Part shown: piece after piece, positions 10,914 to 20,430 of the stretch | Layout of the letters: every line of letters begins with the position of its first letter | Numbering within the stretch: the stretch's first letter is position 1 | NCBI RefSeq assembly: GCF_000012945.1 | Contig: NC_007510.1 | Location: forward strand, 3,100,001-3,164,000 | DNA from: Burkholderia lata | Lineage (GTDB): Bacteria; Pseudomonadota; Gammaproteobacteria; Burkholderiales; Burkholderiaceae | Reading direction: 5' to 3' | Length of the DNA stretch: 64,000 nt | The notes under the pieces: generated by a model | Databases searched by the model: none | What the model saw: only the letters and a program-made list of their open reading frames with translations | What the model was told of the DNA's origin: nothing | Position numbers and translations under genes: made by a program

Positions 10914-12461
10914 ATGGCCACGCCGGCCCATCCCCGCCACCCGACCGGCGCGCCGTCGTCGGCCGCCGACGAGGCGCGCGACGCGCGCTACGAGAACCCG
11001 TTCGCGCCGCCCGACGAAACCGATGCGCCCGAGGCACCGCGCCCGCGCTCGCTGTTCGGCGAGATCCTCGACTGGATGCTCGCCCCGCTGCTGCTGCTGT
11101 GGCCGATGAGCATCGCCGTCACCTATCTGGTCGCAAAGACGATCGCGAACGGCCCGTTCGATCGCGCGCTCGAAACCAACGCCTATGTGCTCGCCCGCCA
11201 GATTCACCCGGTGAACGGTGTCGCCGAGCTGACGCTGCCGGAGCAGACCCGTGACTTCCTGCGCGCGGACAACGTCGACAGTGTTTACTTCCAGGTACTC
11301 GGCACGCGCGGCGAGCTGGTCGCGGGCGAAGCCGACATGCCGCTGCCGCGCGACGAGGACCGCCCGCCGCCAGGCGTCGTGATGTTTCGCGACGACCTGC
11401 TGCGCGGCAACGACGTGCGCGTCGCGTATACGACGGTCGCGCTGCCGCAATCGGGCAGCCCGCAGCCCGTGCTCGTGCAGGTCGGCGAAACGCTGGACAA
11501 GCGCAACGCGCTCGCGAACGACATCATCAAGGGCGTGATCCTGCCGCAGTTCGTGATCCTGCCGCTCGCGATCCTGCTGGTCTGGTTCGGGCTGTCGCGC
11601 GGGCTCGCGCCGCTCAACGCGCTGCAGGCGCACATCCGCGCGCGGCGGCCCGACGACCTGTCGCCGGTCGAGGCGCAGCGCGCGCCGCCCGAGATCGAGC
11701 CGCTCGTCACGTCGTTCAACGACCTGCTCGCCCGTCTCGAACAGAACATGGCGCTGCAGAAGCGCTTCATCGCCGACGCCGCCCATCAGATGAAGACGCC
11801 GCTCGCGGGCCTGCGCACGCAGGCCGAGTTCGCGCTGCGCCACCCCGTCCCGCCCGACGTGCAGCGCTCGCTCGAGCAGATCGCGACGAGCTCCGAGCAG
11901 GCCGCGCGGCTTGTCACGCAACTGCTCGCACTCGCGCGCGCCGAGAACCGTGCGAGCGGGCTGACGTTCGAGCCGGTCGAGATCGCCGCGCTCGCGCGAC
12001 GCGCGGTGCGCGACTGGGTGCAGGCCGCGCTCGCGAAACGGATGGATCTCGGCTACGAAGGCCCGCCGGACGATACGCCGCTCGACGTCGACGGCAATCC
12101 GGTGATGCTGCGCGAGATGCTCGGCAACCTGATCGACAACGCGATCCGCTATACGCCGGACGGCGGCCGCATCACGGTGCGCGTGCGCGCCGAGCCCGCG
12201 GCACGGCGCGTGCATCTCGAGGTCGAGGACACGGGGCCGGGCATCCCGGCCGCCGAACGCGAGCGCGTCGTCGAGCGCTTCTACCGGATCCTCGGCCGCG
12301 AAGGCGACGGCAGCGGCCTCGGGCTCGCGATCGTGCGCGAGATCGCCACGCAGCACGGCGGCACGCTGATGCTCGACGATCACGTCTACCAGCACGCACC
12401 GCGCCTCGCCGGCACGCTCGTGCGTGTCAGCCTGCCGCTGACCGAAGCGGCCCCGGATTAA
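10914..12461 (+). CDS. Sensor histidine kinase (TctE-like)
   Basis: A 515-residue membrane kinase, partner of the upstream regulator. A Pro/Asp-rich cytoplasmic N-terminus of about 50 residues precedes helix 1 (MLAPLLLLWPMSIAVTYLV). A periplasmic sensor region of roughly 135 residues of the two-component sensor-kinase N-terminal type follows, then helix 2 (about 212-232). The HisKA motif AAHQMKTPLAG has His291, followed by the ATPase N box (NLIDNAIRYTP), G1 (VEDTGPGIP) and G2 (GSGLGLAIV). All kinase boxes look intact. TctE-type kinases often sense tricarboxylates; the ligand here is not known. Confidence 0.92.
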   Translation: MATPAHPRHPTGAPSSAADEARDARYENPFAPPDETDAPEAPRPRSLFGEILDWMLAPLLLLWPMSIAVTYLVAKTIANGPFDRALETNAYVLARQIHPVNGVAELTLPEQTRDFLRADNVDSVYFQVLGTRGELVAGEADMPLPRDEDRPPPGVVMFRDDLLRGNDVRVAYTTVALPQSGSPQPVLVQVGETLDKRNALANDIIKGVILPQFVILPLAILLVWFGLSRGLAPLNALQAHIRARRPDDLSPVEAQRAPPEIEPLVTSFNDLLARLEQNMALQKRFIADAAHQMKTPLAGLRTQAEFALRHPVPPDVQRSLEQIATSSEQAARLVTQLLALARAENRASGLTFEPVEIAALARRAVRDWVQAALAKRMDLGYEGPPDDTPLDVDGNPVMLREMLGNLIDNAIRYTPDGGRITVRVRAEPAARRVHLEVEDTGPGIPAAERERVVERFYRILGREGDGSGLGLAIVREIATQHGGTLMLDDHVYQHAPRLAGTLVRVSLPLTEAAPD

Positions 12462-12697
12462 CCCTGACGCGCACCACCGCGGCACGACGAGATTGCGCCG
12501 AAATCGGCAATTTGCCGGACGTTAAAAGCACTTCGCAGCACGATAGGCACACAAAACAACCGATTCAGCGCGGGTTAACCTGCAGTCGTTTTGCACGCGC
12601 GAGTCAGTCGGCCGTAAGTTTCCGTACCAATAATCCTCGACAGGCCCGCTCACCCAAGGCGGCCGCACATCTATATCAAGGGACTTGGAGACGACTC

Positions 12698-14356
12698 ATG
12701 GCAACGTTAGGCGGGCAAATTTCGCACGCGCCGATGACGGGCGAAGAGAAGAAGGTGATCTTCGCGTCGTCGCTCGGCACCGTGTTCGAGTGGTACGACT
12801 TTTACCTGGCCGGCTCGCTCGCGGCCTACATCAGCAAGAGTTTCTTCTCCGGTGTCAATCCAACTGCCGCCTTCATCTTCACGCTGCTCGGCTTCGCGGC
12901 CGGCTTCGCGGTGCGGCCGTTCGGCGCGATCGTGTTCGGCCGGCTCGGCGACCTCGTCGGACGCAAGCACACGTTCCTCGTAACGATCGTGATCATGGGC
13001 CTCTCGACGTTCGTGGTCGGCTTCCTGCCCGGCTACGCATCGATCGGCATCGCCGCGCCCGTGATCTTCATCGCGATGCGGCTGTTGCAGGGCCTCGCGC
13101 TCGGCGGCGAGTACGGCGGCGCGGCGACCTACGTCGCCGAGCATGCGCCGGCCAACCGTCGCGGCTTCTACACCGCGTGGATCCAGACGACCGCCACGCT
13201 CGGCCTGTTCCTGTCGCTGCTCGTGATCCTCGGCATCCGCACGCTCATCGGCGAGGAAGCGTTCGGCAACTGGGGCTGGCGCGTGCCGTTCGTCGCGTCG
13301 ATCCTGCTGCTCGCGGTGTCGGTATGGATCCGGATGCAACTGAACGAATCGCCGGTGTTCCTGCGCATCAAGGCGGAAGGCAAGACGTCGAAGGCGCCGC
13401 TGACCGAAGCGTTCGGCCAGTGGAAGAACCTGAAGATCGTGATCCTCGCGCTCGTCGGCCTAACCGCCGGCCAGGCTGTCGTGTGGTACACGGGCCAGTT
13501 CTACGCGCTGTTCTTCCTCACGCAGACGCTGAAGGTGGACGGGGCAAGCGCGAACATCCTGATCGCGATCGCGCTCCTGATCGGCACGCCGTTCTTCCTG
13601 TTCTTCGGGTCGCTGTCGGACAAGATCGGCCGCAAGCCGATCATCCTCGCGGGCTGCCTGATCGCGGCGCTGACCTACTTCCCGCTGTTCAAGGCGCTCA
13701 CGCACTACGCGAACCCGCAGCTCGAACTCGCGACGCAGAAGGCGCCGATCACGGTCATCGCCGATCCGGCCGCCTGCTCGTTCCAGTTCAACCCGGTGGG
13801 CACGTCGAAGTTCACGAACTCGTGCGACGTCGCGAAGAGCGCGCTCGCGAAGGCCGGCCTGAACTACGAGAACGTCGCGGCACCGGCTGGCGCGACAGCC
13901 CAGATCAAGGTCGGCGACACGGTGGTCCCCGCCTATGAAGGCAAGGCGGCCGACGCGAAGGCGCAGGGTGCGGCGTTCGACAAGACGCTCGCGTCGACGC
14001 TGAAGGCGGCCGGCTACCCGGCGAAGGCGGACCCGGCGCAGCTCAACTGGCCGATGACGATCGTGATCCTGACGATCCTCGTGATCTACGTGACGATGGT
14101 CTACGGCCCGATCGCGGCGATGCTGGTCGAGATGTTCCCGACGCGGATCCGCTACACGTCGATGTCGCTGCCCTATCACATCGGCAACGGCTGGTTCGGC
14201 GGCTTCCTGCCGGCCACCGCGTTCGCGATCGTCGCGGCGAAGGGCGACATCTACTCGGGCCTCTGGTATCCGATCGTGATCGCGCTGGCCACGTTCGTGA
14301 TCGGGCTGCTGTTCGTCAAGGAGACGAAGGACTCGAACATCTACGCTCAGGATTGA
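12698..14356 (+). CDS. MFS metabolite:H+ symporter (MHS family) with periplasmic insertion
   Basis: A 552-residue 12-helix transporter related to ShiA, KgtP and ProP-type symporters. The start MATLGGQISHAPMTGEEKKVIFASS has GGAG 7 bp upstream; the family motif SSLGTVFEWYDFYLAGSLA begins near residue 24, and GRLGDLVGRKHTF follows TM2. Between TM9 and TM10, on the side expected to be periplasmic, lies an insertion of about 110 residues containing two cysteines (PAACSFQF and NSCDVAKS). This makes the protein longer than the usual 430-450. It follows a two-component system on the same strand, with a 236-bp gap. The substrate is unknown; dicarboxylates or aromatic acids are family possibilities. 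Confidence 0.88.
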   Translation: MATLGGQISHAPMTGEEKKVIFASSLGTVFEWYDFYLAGSLAAYISKSFFSGVNPTAAFIFTLLGFAAGFAVRPFGAIVFGRLGDLVGRKHTFLVTIVIMGLSTFVVGFLPGYASIGIAAPVIFIAMRLLQGLALGGEYGGAATYVAEHAPANRRGFYTAWIQTTATLGLFLSLLVILGIRTLIGEEAFGNWGWRVPFVASILLLAVSVWIRMQLNESPVFLRIKAEGKTSKAPLTEAFGQWKNLKIVILALVGLTAGQAVVWYTGQFYALFFLTQTLKVDGASANILIAIALLIGTPFFLFFGSLSDKIGRKPIILAGCLIAALTYFPLFKALTHYANPQLELATQKAPITVIADPAACSFQFNPVGTSKFTNSCDVAKSALAKAGLNYENVAAPAGATAQIKVGDTVVPAYEGKAADAKAQGAAFDKTLASTLKAAGYPAKADPAQLNWPMTIVILTILVIYVTMVYGPIAAMLVEMFPTRIRYTSMSLPYHIGNGWFGGFLPATAFAIVAAKGDIYSGLWYPIVIALATFVIGLLFVKETKDSNIYAQD

Positions 14357-14455
14357 GGGGGATGTGCGGACGGTTGCCGGCGGTGCACGGTGATCGTCCG
14401 CAACAAGGTCGGCACGGGCCGCCGGCGCCTTTTTCACGGATGATGAAAAAAGGTG

Positions 14456-14484
14456 TTGACAGCAAAGCCGGCATTCTCCATAAT
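14456..14484 (+). promoter_or_regulatory. Sigma-70 promoter of the tRNA gene
   Basis: TTGACA (14456-14461), a 17-bp spacer, then CATAAT (14479-14484). The start point predicted around 14491 lies a few bases before the mature tRNA 5' end. This is the best consensus promoter in the window. Confidence 0.85.
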
Positions 14485-14494
14485 TCATTTCTTC

Positions 14495-14571
<77 letters not shown>

Positions 14572-14580
14572 AATGCGAGA

Positions 14581-14611
14581 GCCGCTGTTTCGAAAGGAAC
14601 GGCGGCTTTTT
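14581..14611 (+). terminator. Terminator of the tRNA gene
   Basis: Stem GCCGCTGTT/AACGGCGGC (one G-T pair) with an 8-nt loop, followed immediately by TTTTT. It begins ten bases after the tRNA 3' end. Confidence 0.88.
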
Positions 14612-15144
14612 CATTTGCTCCGCCAAAAAAACACACGCCGTCACATCGCGTTGACCGTGTGAGCCTCCCTCGGTCGAACGCGACGATCACTCGGCCATCG
14701 CCAATCGCAAACTTCCGGTCGAAATCGATCCGCGACTTGAATGCGCCGACGCGAGGGGCCGCGCTGAATGGCCGCGGCTCTTTCACTGGCACTCATCATG
14801 CGTCCCGGCGCCGGTGTCTGCGCACGACCGACGCAAACAGGAACGGTTGAACTCAGCAGCAATCCCGTGACACGCGCGTTCCGTGCCGAGCGCCAGTACC
14901 GGCTCGTGCTTTCGCGGCAGCGATGATCGAGCCATTGCTTTCGAGACCAGGGGTGATACGCAACCGATGCCGAGCCCCCCCTCCGCCAAAAGACGATCCA
15001 CTCGCCGACGCCCGTATGCGGTGATACCGAACGGCGCAAAAATCGATACCCCGCGCAATGGCACCCGATACACCGCGGCACGAGCGCTACGCCGCACTTA
15101 GAATCGGACAGTCCAAAATTCTGCTGCATCCGGGCATGACGTCA
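14612..15144. other. Gene-free interval downstream of the tRNA
   Basis: About 530 bp with slightly lower GC than the neighbours. Several short frames exist on both strands but none has a convincing start, ribosome binding site or family resemblance. No second copy of the tRNA 3' end was seen here, so there is no direct sign of an integrated element. The promoter of the following gene must lie near its end. Confidence 0.4.
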
Positions 15145-17337
15145 ATGAAAAAACGCCTCGCATGCTTCCTGTCGGTTCTGATCGGCATCGCGATCCCGCT
15201 CGCCTGCCACGCCGATCCTCTGCCAGACACCACCGTCGACGGCCTGCATTGGAGATTCGAACAACTGCACGACACCAGGCACGACGACGATTACGAAGTA
15301 GCCGCCCGTCGAGGCGAACAGGTCCTGGTCTGGGACAACGGCAAGAACCGGCAAGCCTATGCAGAAGCCGTGTTCGTGCTGGTCTCCGCGCCCTACGATC
15401 AGGTGCAGCCGCTGGTACAGCGCGAGCTGGAACGGACGAGCCCGGTAACAGCCAATGCCAATAGCTGGCAGCTGCAGAATTTGCCGGATCCCTGGAGCTA
15501 CGTGCTGTTGTCGCGCCGGCCGGAGCTGCGCGCGGCCATCGCCGACCACGCGACCCTGCCGAAACTGCAGCAGGCGCTGCAACAAGGCGCGATCACCCGA
15601 CAGGAACTGGACTGGCGCATGGATCAGGCACGGACACGCGTCGACCGGCTGTTCCGGGGCGCCGGCCTGCCGGCGCTGCAGACCACCTATGCATTCTGGG
15701 AGGCCCGCCAGGACCACAGCGACGGCATCACCGGTCAGTACCGGAGTGCGCTGTTCGTCAGGGTGCAGGACGTAAGCGCCATATTCGGGCATCCGGCGAC
15801 GGTCGTTCAGTTCGGCCGCATCGACTCCCGACCCAACCCCGACTACAGCCTGTGGAAAGCCCTGACGCTTCAGGACCTGGACGTGTTCAGCGGCAACCGG
15901 ACCCAATCCAGCAGGACAGGTATCTCCGTCGTCCCGGGCGAGGTGTTCACGGCACTGACCGGCGCGTTGTCCGCACTGCCGGCCAAGCTGGAAATCGCCA
16001 CGTCGCCCGCCGCATGGCAGTTGCCCTCGACACCGTCGATGCCGCCCCCCGCAATCAAGCTGGTTGTGCCGGACCCGAGCGCCCCGGTAATCAAGCCCGC
16101 GATCATCCGCTGGGACAAGTTCGTGACCGACCCGTCGCAACGCACGTTGCTGTACCCGCACGACCTCCTCGGCCTGCCGGATGGCAGCCTGCTGTTCAGC
16201 GCCCAGGTGGCCGACAACCGCGGCTGGAACGAGTACGTGTGGCGGCTGCACGCAGCCAACGGCGCGTTGCAGGCGGACGAAGTCTGGCACGGCAAGGAGG
16301 GCCCGCGACGGATGATGATCAACGGCGACGGCAGCGCCGTCTGGTTCGATGGCCAGCCGGACGCCAAGAGCAAGCCATGCCTGTACCGATATGACCTCGC
16401 GAGCCGCAAGGTCGATGGCCATGAAGTCGTCTGGCCGAGCGAGACCGGCTGGCGAGACTTCCAGATGAGCGATATGGCCTGGATCCTCGACGACGATCTG
16501 CCGGCCAATTTCTGGCATGACATCCGGCGTGACGAGAAGAACGAGAACCCGTTCGGCTCCGAGTTCCTGACCGTGCAACGCCCGACGTCACCGCCGTCGG
16601 GCACCGACGATCCATGGCCGTTCGTCACCACGCTGTCATCGGTACGCCAGTCGCTGATGGACGAGATCAGCAACGGCACCAATACCCTGATCTGGCCAGT
16701 ACGCTGGCGGCCTTCCGGGACCTACTGGACGGAGGATTCGCAAGGGCTCGCCGAGCTGGATGCCCGCACCGGCCGCGCGCTGCGTACGATCGCCCTGCCC
16801 CAGCGCTTCGGCACGCCGAATTCCGTCAGCGCTGCCGGTATTGCGCAATGGGTGCCCAAGCCGCTCGGTTCGCCGCAAGGTCAATGGATCGCGACAGGCT
16901 TCGTGCTCCTGCTCGACGACGACGGCAGCATGCCTCCTCCCGTGAAGTATCCCGGCCCGAAACGGGAGCGCTTTGTCGGCATGCACGTGGTGGATCTCAA
17001 GAGCGGGCACGTGCTGTCGGCACTGCTGGGCACTGCCGACAACTTCAAGGCCGCCGCCCGTTCGGCGAACGGACGCCTCCTTGCGATGGGCACGACCTAC
17101 ACCTCGGGCGGCTGGAAACATCGCGTGGCACTCTGGGACGTCGCACAGGGCCGCACACCCGTGCAGCTCGACACATCGTCGATACCCAAAGACAGCGAGA
17201 TCCAGGCGCTGGCCTTTTCGTGGAGCGGGTCGGCGCTGTGGGCACTCGGCACGCGCGAATTGATACTGTGGCAATTGCCCGCAGCACTGCGCGATCGCGC
17301 GACGCGCGGCGCGACGCCGGATCAATCCCGCAATTGA
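15145..17337 (+). CDS. Exported protein with WD-like C-terminal repeats, unknown function
   Basis: A 730-residue protein. MKKRLACFLSVLIGIAIPLACHA is a clear Sec signal peptide, so the start at 15145 is preferred over an in-frame ATG at 15136. The first 230 residues are helical with many Tyr/Arg. The middle and C-terminal parts look like a beta-propeller: WDKFVTDPSQRTLLYPHDLLG, NGRLLAMGTTYTSGGWKH followed by RVALWDVAQG, and IQALAFSWSGSALWALGTREL resemble WD40 blades. I do not recognise a named family. Codon use is a little less extreme than in neighbouring genes. It stands alone between a tRNA and a LysR gene. Periplasmic or outer-membrane location is inferred from the signal only. Confidence 0.75.
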   Translation: MKKRLACFLSVLIGIAIPLACHADPLPDTTVDGLHWRFEQLHDTRHDDDYEVAARRGEQVLVWDNGKNRQAYAEAVFVLVSAPYDQVQPLVQRELERTSPVTANANSWQLQNLPDPWSYVLLSRRPELRAAIADHATLPKLQQALQQGAITRQELDWRMDQARTRVDRLFRGAGLPALQTTYAFWEARQDHSDGITGQYRSALFVRVQDVSAIFGHPATVVQFGRIDSRPNPDYSLWKALTLQDLDVFSGNRTQSSRTGISVVPGEVFTALTGALSALPAKLEIATSPAAWQLPSTPSMPPPAIKLVVPDPSAPVIKPAIIRWDKFVTDPSQRTLLYPHDLLGLPDGSLLFSAQVADNRGWNEYVWRLHAANGALQADEVWHGKEGPRRMMINGDGSAVWFDGQPDAKSKPCLYRYDLASRKVDGHEVVWPSETGWRDFQMSDMAWILDDDLPANFWHDIRRDEKNENPFGSEFLTVQRPTSPPSGTDDPWPFVTTLSSVRQSLMDEISNGTNTLIWPVRWRPSGTYWTEDSQGLAELDARTGRALRTIALPQRFGTPNSVSAAGIAQWVPKPLGSPQGQWIATGFVLLLDDDGSMPPPVKYPGPKRERFVGMHVVDLKSGHVLSALLGTADNFKAAARSANGRLLAMGTTYTSGGWKHRVALWDVAQGRTPVQLDTSSIPKDSEIQALAFSWSGSALWALGTRELILWQLPAALRDRATRGATPDQSRN

Positions 17338-17421
17338 AGCCGCGGCATCGACGCTCGACTTTCCGGGGCGCCAAAACTGCGGTGGCCGGCGACACGGCCA
17401 CCCCGGCCGCGCCCCGGTGCC

Positions 17422-18396
17422 TTACGCCGCCACCGCCCCCCTCTGCACCTTCTCCGCCCGCGCCCCCACCCGCCCGCGCCAGTTCTCCCCGCCTTCCAGC
17501 GACGGCGTCGACTCGAACACCTCCGCGATCCAGTCGGCGAACACGCGCACCTTCTGCGACAGATGCCGGTTGTGCGGATACACGATCGAAATCGGCTTCG
17601 GCTTCGGATTGCAGTCCGGCAGCACCTCGACCAGCGAGCCGTCGAGCAGGTTCTCCAGGACCATGAACAGCGTCGGCTGGATCATCCCGAACCCTTCCAG
17701 CCCGCACGTCACATAGGCATCCGAATCGTTGACCGTGACGCCCCCGTTCATCCGCACCTCGAAGGGCTTGCCGTCGATCATGAACACCCACGGAATCGCG
17801 CGCGCGCCGTGGCTCGACCGATAATTCACCGCATGATGCTCGGCGAGATCGGCGATCTCGTGCGGCTCGCCGTGACGCGCGAGGTAATCGGGCGACGCGC
17901 AGGTCACGCGCTTCAGCATCCCGATCCGCCGCGCGACCATCGACGAATCCTCGAGCGGCCCGACCCGGATCATGCAGTCGATGCCCTCCTCGACCGGATC
18001 CACATAACGATCGGAGAGCCCCAGTTCAAGCGTGATGTCCGGGTAGCGCTGCCGGAAAATCGACAGCGACGGCAGCACGATGCGCCGCCCGAGCGAACTC
18101 GGCATGTGGACGCGCAACACGCCGCTCGGCTTGCGGTTGCCGGTCTGGAAACTCGCGTCGGCCTCCGCGATCTCCGAGATGATCTTCATGCAATGCTCGT
18201 AGTACGCCGCACCTTCCTGCGTCAGCGACAGCCTGCGCGTCGTGCGGTGCATCAGGCGCACGCCGAGCAGCGCCTCGAGGTTCTGGATGATGGTCGTCAC
18301 CGACGCGCGCGGCATCGCGAGTGTGTCGGCCGCGCGCGTGAAGCTGTTCGCGTCGACCACGCGGGTAAAAACTTCCATTGCCTGGATTCGGTCCAT
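17422..18396 (-). CDS. LysR-family transcriptional regulator
   Basis: A 324-residue regulator. The N-terminal wHTH is MDRIQAMEVFTRVVDANSFTRAADTLAMPRASVTTIIQNLE, followed by an effector-binding domain (VLRVHMPSSLGRRIVLPSLS onward). The start at 18396 matches the family N-terminus and has a G-rich stretch upstream. It resembles the CrgA/YafC-like branch common in Burkholderia. No obvious divergent target is adjacent: the next gene upstream is on the same strand. The C-terminal 40 residues are Arg/Gly/Glu-rich and probably disordered. Confidence 0.9.
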   Translation of the reverse strand: MDRIQAMEVFTRVVDANSFTRAADTLAMPRASVTTIIQNLEALLGVRLMHRTTRRLSLTQEGAAYYEHCMKIISEIAEADASFQTGNRKPSGVLRVHMPSSLGRRIVLPSLSIFRQRYPDITLELGLSDRYVDPVEEGIDCMIRVGPLEDSSMVARRIGMLKRVTCASPDYLARHGEPHEIADLAEHHAVNYRSSHGARAIPWVFMIDGKPFEVRMNGGVTVNDSDAYVTCGLEGFGMIQPTLFMVLENLLDGSLVEVLPDCNPKPKPISIVYPHNRHLSQKVRVFADWIAEVFESTPSLEGGENWRGRVGARAEKVQRGAVAA

Positions 18397-18582
18397 GCTG
18401 CCCCCCCCTTCGAATCGCCAACGGAACAGAATAGAGCGCGCGACGGGCGCGACACAAGCCCCCACCCATTGTTCTCCGATCCTGAATAATTTCGGCGCTT
18501 CGGACTGGAAAGCGATCGATTTCCGTTCAGTCCCGTGCGGCGATCGTTCCGGCCCCACTCGGTCGCTGCCGCACGCGGTGCG

Positions 18583-19554
18583 TTACCGCACGAATCGCTC
18601 GCGATACCCCTGCGGCGACACGCCCAGCACGCGCACGAAGCAGCGCCGTAGCGTTTCCTCCGACCCGAAGCCGCAACGCGCAGCGATCCGCTTGACCGGC
18701 CATGCCGTTTCGCCGAGCAGGCGCTGCGCGGCCTCGACGCGGATCTGTTCGACCGCGCGCGCCGGCGTGCGGCCGGTTCCGGCGCGGTAGTGACGCACGA
18801 AGCTGCGCTCGCTCATGCGCACGCGTTCGGCCAGCGCGGGCACCGACAGGTCGGCCGTCAGGTGCTCGGCCATCCACGCATGCAGTTCACCGAACCGGTC
18901 GTCGGTGCGCTGCATCGACAGCATCGTGCTGAACTGGGCCTGCCCGCCCGGACGCTTCAGGAACACGACGAGTTCGCGCGCGACGTCGAGGGCGGTCGCC
19001 CGCCCGAGATCCTCCTCGACCAGCGCGAGCGCGAGATCGATGCCGGCCGTCACGCCGGCCGAGGTCCACAACGCGCCTTCGCGGATGAAGATCGGATCGG
19101 ATTCGACGCGCACGTTCGGATAGCGCGCCGCGAATTCGTCGCAGCGCGCCCAGTGCGTGACCGCACGCCGCCCGTCGAGCAGGCCGGCCTCGGCGAGCAG
19201 GAACGCGCCGGTGCACACCGATGCCACGCGCCGCGTGCGCGCCGCCTGCTGCCGCACCCAGCGCACGAGCCGCTCATCCTTCGAAGCCACATGTACGCCC
19301 TTGCCGCCGGCGACGATCAGCGTATCGGGATGGCGCGCAGCCGAGCGCAGCGATTCGGCCATCACGACGAGGCCCGACGACGTCTCGACGGGCCCGGCCT
19401 CGGCCGCGATGACGCGCGGCGCATACGGCGCCGGCTGGCCGCGCTCCAGCGCCAGCTCGTTGACGGACGCAAACACCTGCAGCGGCCCCGACACGTCGAG
19501 CAGCTGGGCACGAGGAAATGCGAGGACCAGGATCGAACGCGGGGCGGCAGTCAT
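18583..19554 (-). CDS. GlxA-type regulator: DJ-1/PfpI domain plus AraC HTH
   Basis: A 323-residue protein. The N-terminal ThiJ/PfpI-like domain (residues 5-185, with RVASVCTGAFLLAEAGLL around the nucleophile-elbow Cys) is fused to two AraC helix-turn-helix motifs (SVPALAERVRMSERSFVRHYR and RIAARCGFGSEETLRRCF). Regulators of this class often control amidase-like, quaternary-amine or isonitrile metabolism. It is divergent from a stand-alone PfpI-domain protein (19672), with 117 bp between, which suggests that this is its target. The start ATG at 19554 lies just before the PfpI strand. Confidence 0.92.
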   Translation of the reverse strand: MTAAPRSILVLAFPRAQLLDVSGPLQVFASVNELALERGQPAPYAPRVIAAEAGPVETSSGLVVMAESLRSAARHPDTLIVAGGKGVHVASKDERLVRWVRQQAARTRRVASVCTGAFLLAEAGLLDGRRAVTHWARCDEFAARYPNVRVESDPIFIREGALWTSAGVTAGIDLALALVEEDLGRATALDVARELVVFLKRPGGQAQFSTMLSMQRTDDRFGELHAWMAEHLTADLSVPALAERVRMSERSFVRHYRAGTGRTPARAVEQIRVEAAQRLLGETAWPVKRIAARCGFGSEETLRRCFVRVLGVSPQGYRERFVR

Positions 19555-19578
19555 GGCGATTGGCTGAAAACGTGGGTG

Positions 19579-19614
19579 ATATGGCAATTTCGCCAAACCC
19601 TACGCGCCTAGAAT
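19579..19614 (+). promoter_or_regulatory. Possible operator/promoter between the AraC and PfpI genes
   Basis: The short palindrome TGGC-AATTTC-GCCA (19582-19595) lies in the 117-bp divergent gap, followed by a TAGAAT -10-like box (19609-19614) facing the PfpI gene. No strong -35 was found. The operator assignment is an inference from symmetry and position. Confidence 0.35.
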
Positions 19615-19671
19615 CGATCTGTCCATCCCGTGCCGGCAACGGCGCGTTCCCCTTCCAAGCGGAGTCTTCGC

Positions 19672-20355
19672 ATGTCCCTGCATATCGGCTTTCTCGTGTT
19701 TCCGGGCGTCCAGCAACTCGATCTCACCGGCCCGCACGACGTGCTCGCGTCGCTGCCCGACGCAAGCGTTCATCTGGTCTGGAAGTCGCGCGACGCCGTC
19801 GCGTCGAGCAGCGAGCTGGCGCTCGCGCCGACCTGCACGTTCGACGACTGTCCGCCGCTCGACGTGATCTGCATTCCGGGCGGGATCGGGATCAACGCGC
19901 TGCTGCTCGATGCCGAAACGATCGCGTTCGTGCAGCAGCGCGCGGCCACTGCGCGCTACGTGACGTCGGTGTGCACGGGTGCGCTGCTGCTGGGTGTCGC
20001 CGGCCTGCTGCGCGGGCGGCGTGCGACGACGCACTGGGCCTTCCACTCGCTGCTCGAACCGCTCGGCGCGGTGCCGGTGTGCGAGCGCGTGGTGCGCGAC
20101 GGCAACCTGATCACGGGCGGCGGCGTCACGGCCGGCATCGACTTCGCACTGACGATCGCCGCGGAGCTGGCCGGCGAAGAAGAAGCGCAGGCGATCCAGC
20201 TGCAGCTCGAATACGCGCCCGCGCCGCCGTTCGACGCCGGTTCGCCCGACACCGCGCCGGCGGCGGTCGTGAAGCGCGTCACCGAACGGTCGGCGGCCGG
20301 CTTCGCGAAGCGCAAGGCGACGATCGAACAGGCGTTGCGTGCGATGTCGCGCTGA
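19672..20355 (+). CDS. DJ-1/PfpI family protein, isonitrile hydratase-like
   Basis: A 227-residue single-domain protein. The glutamine-amidotransferase-like fold is visible, with IGFLVFPGVQQLDLTGPHDVL at the start and the nucleophile elbow YVTSVCTGALLLGVAGLL (Cys about residue 102). The Asp in the LDLTGP segment and the TTHWAFH motif match isonitrile hydratase (InhA) relatives, which turn isonitriles into N-formamides. The start has AAGCGGAG upstream. It is divergent from its likely regulator at 18583 and precedes a small cupin gene by 75 bp on the same strand. The substrate is not established. Confidence 0.85.
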   Translation: MSLHIGFLVFPGVQQLDLTGPHDVLASLPDASVHLVWKSRDAVASSSELALAPTCTFDDCPPLDVICIPGGIGINALLLDAETIAFVQQRAATARYVTSVCTGALLLGVAGLLRGRRATTHWAFHSLLEPLGAVPVCERVVRDGNLITGGGVTAGIDFALTIAAELAGEEEAQAIQLQLEYAPAPPFDAGSPDTAPAAVVKRVTERSAAGFAKRKATIEQALRAMSR

Positions 20356-20430
20356 ATGCGGACGCCGGGAAATTGACTTGAATACTCGAAGACTGGAAGG
20401 CGACGCGCATTCGCGCCGGAGAACCCATCG

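Noticed and set aside
12707..13339. Long minus-strand frame opposite the MHS transporter
   Set aside because: Arg/His/Asp-rich shadow of the transporter codons, with no ribosome site and no family resemblance.
14641..15129. Possible gene or integrase remnant downstream of tRNA-Met
   Set aside because: The frame has no recognisable integrase motif, start context or similarity. No duplicated tRNA end was found to mark an attachment site.
15142..16578. Long minus-strand frame opposite the WD-like exported protein
   Set aside because: The plus-strand frame has a signal peptide and propeller-like repeats; this one has neither and is a complementary-strand shadow.
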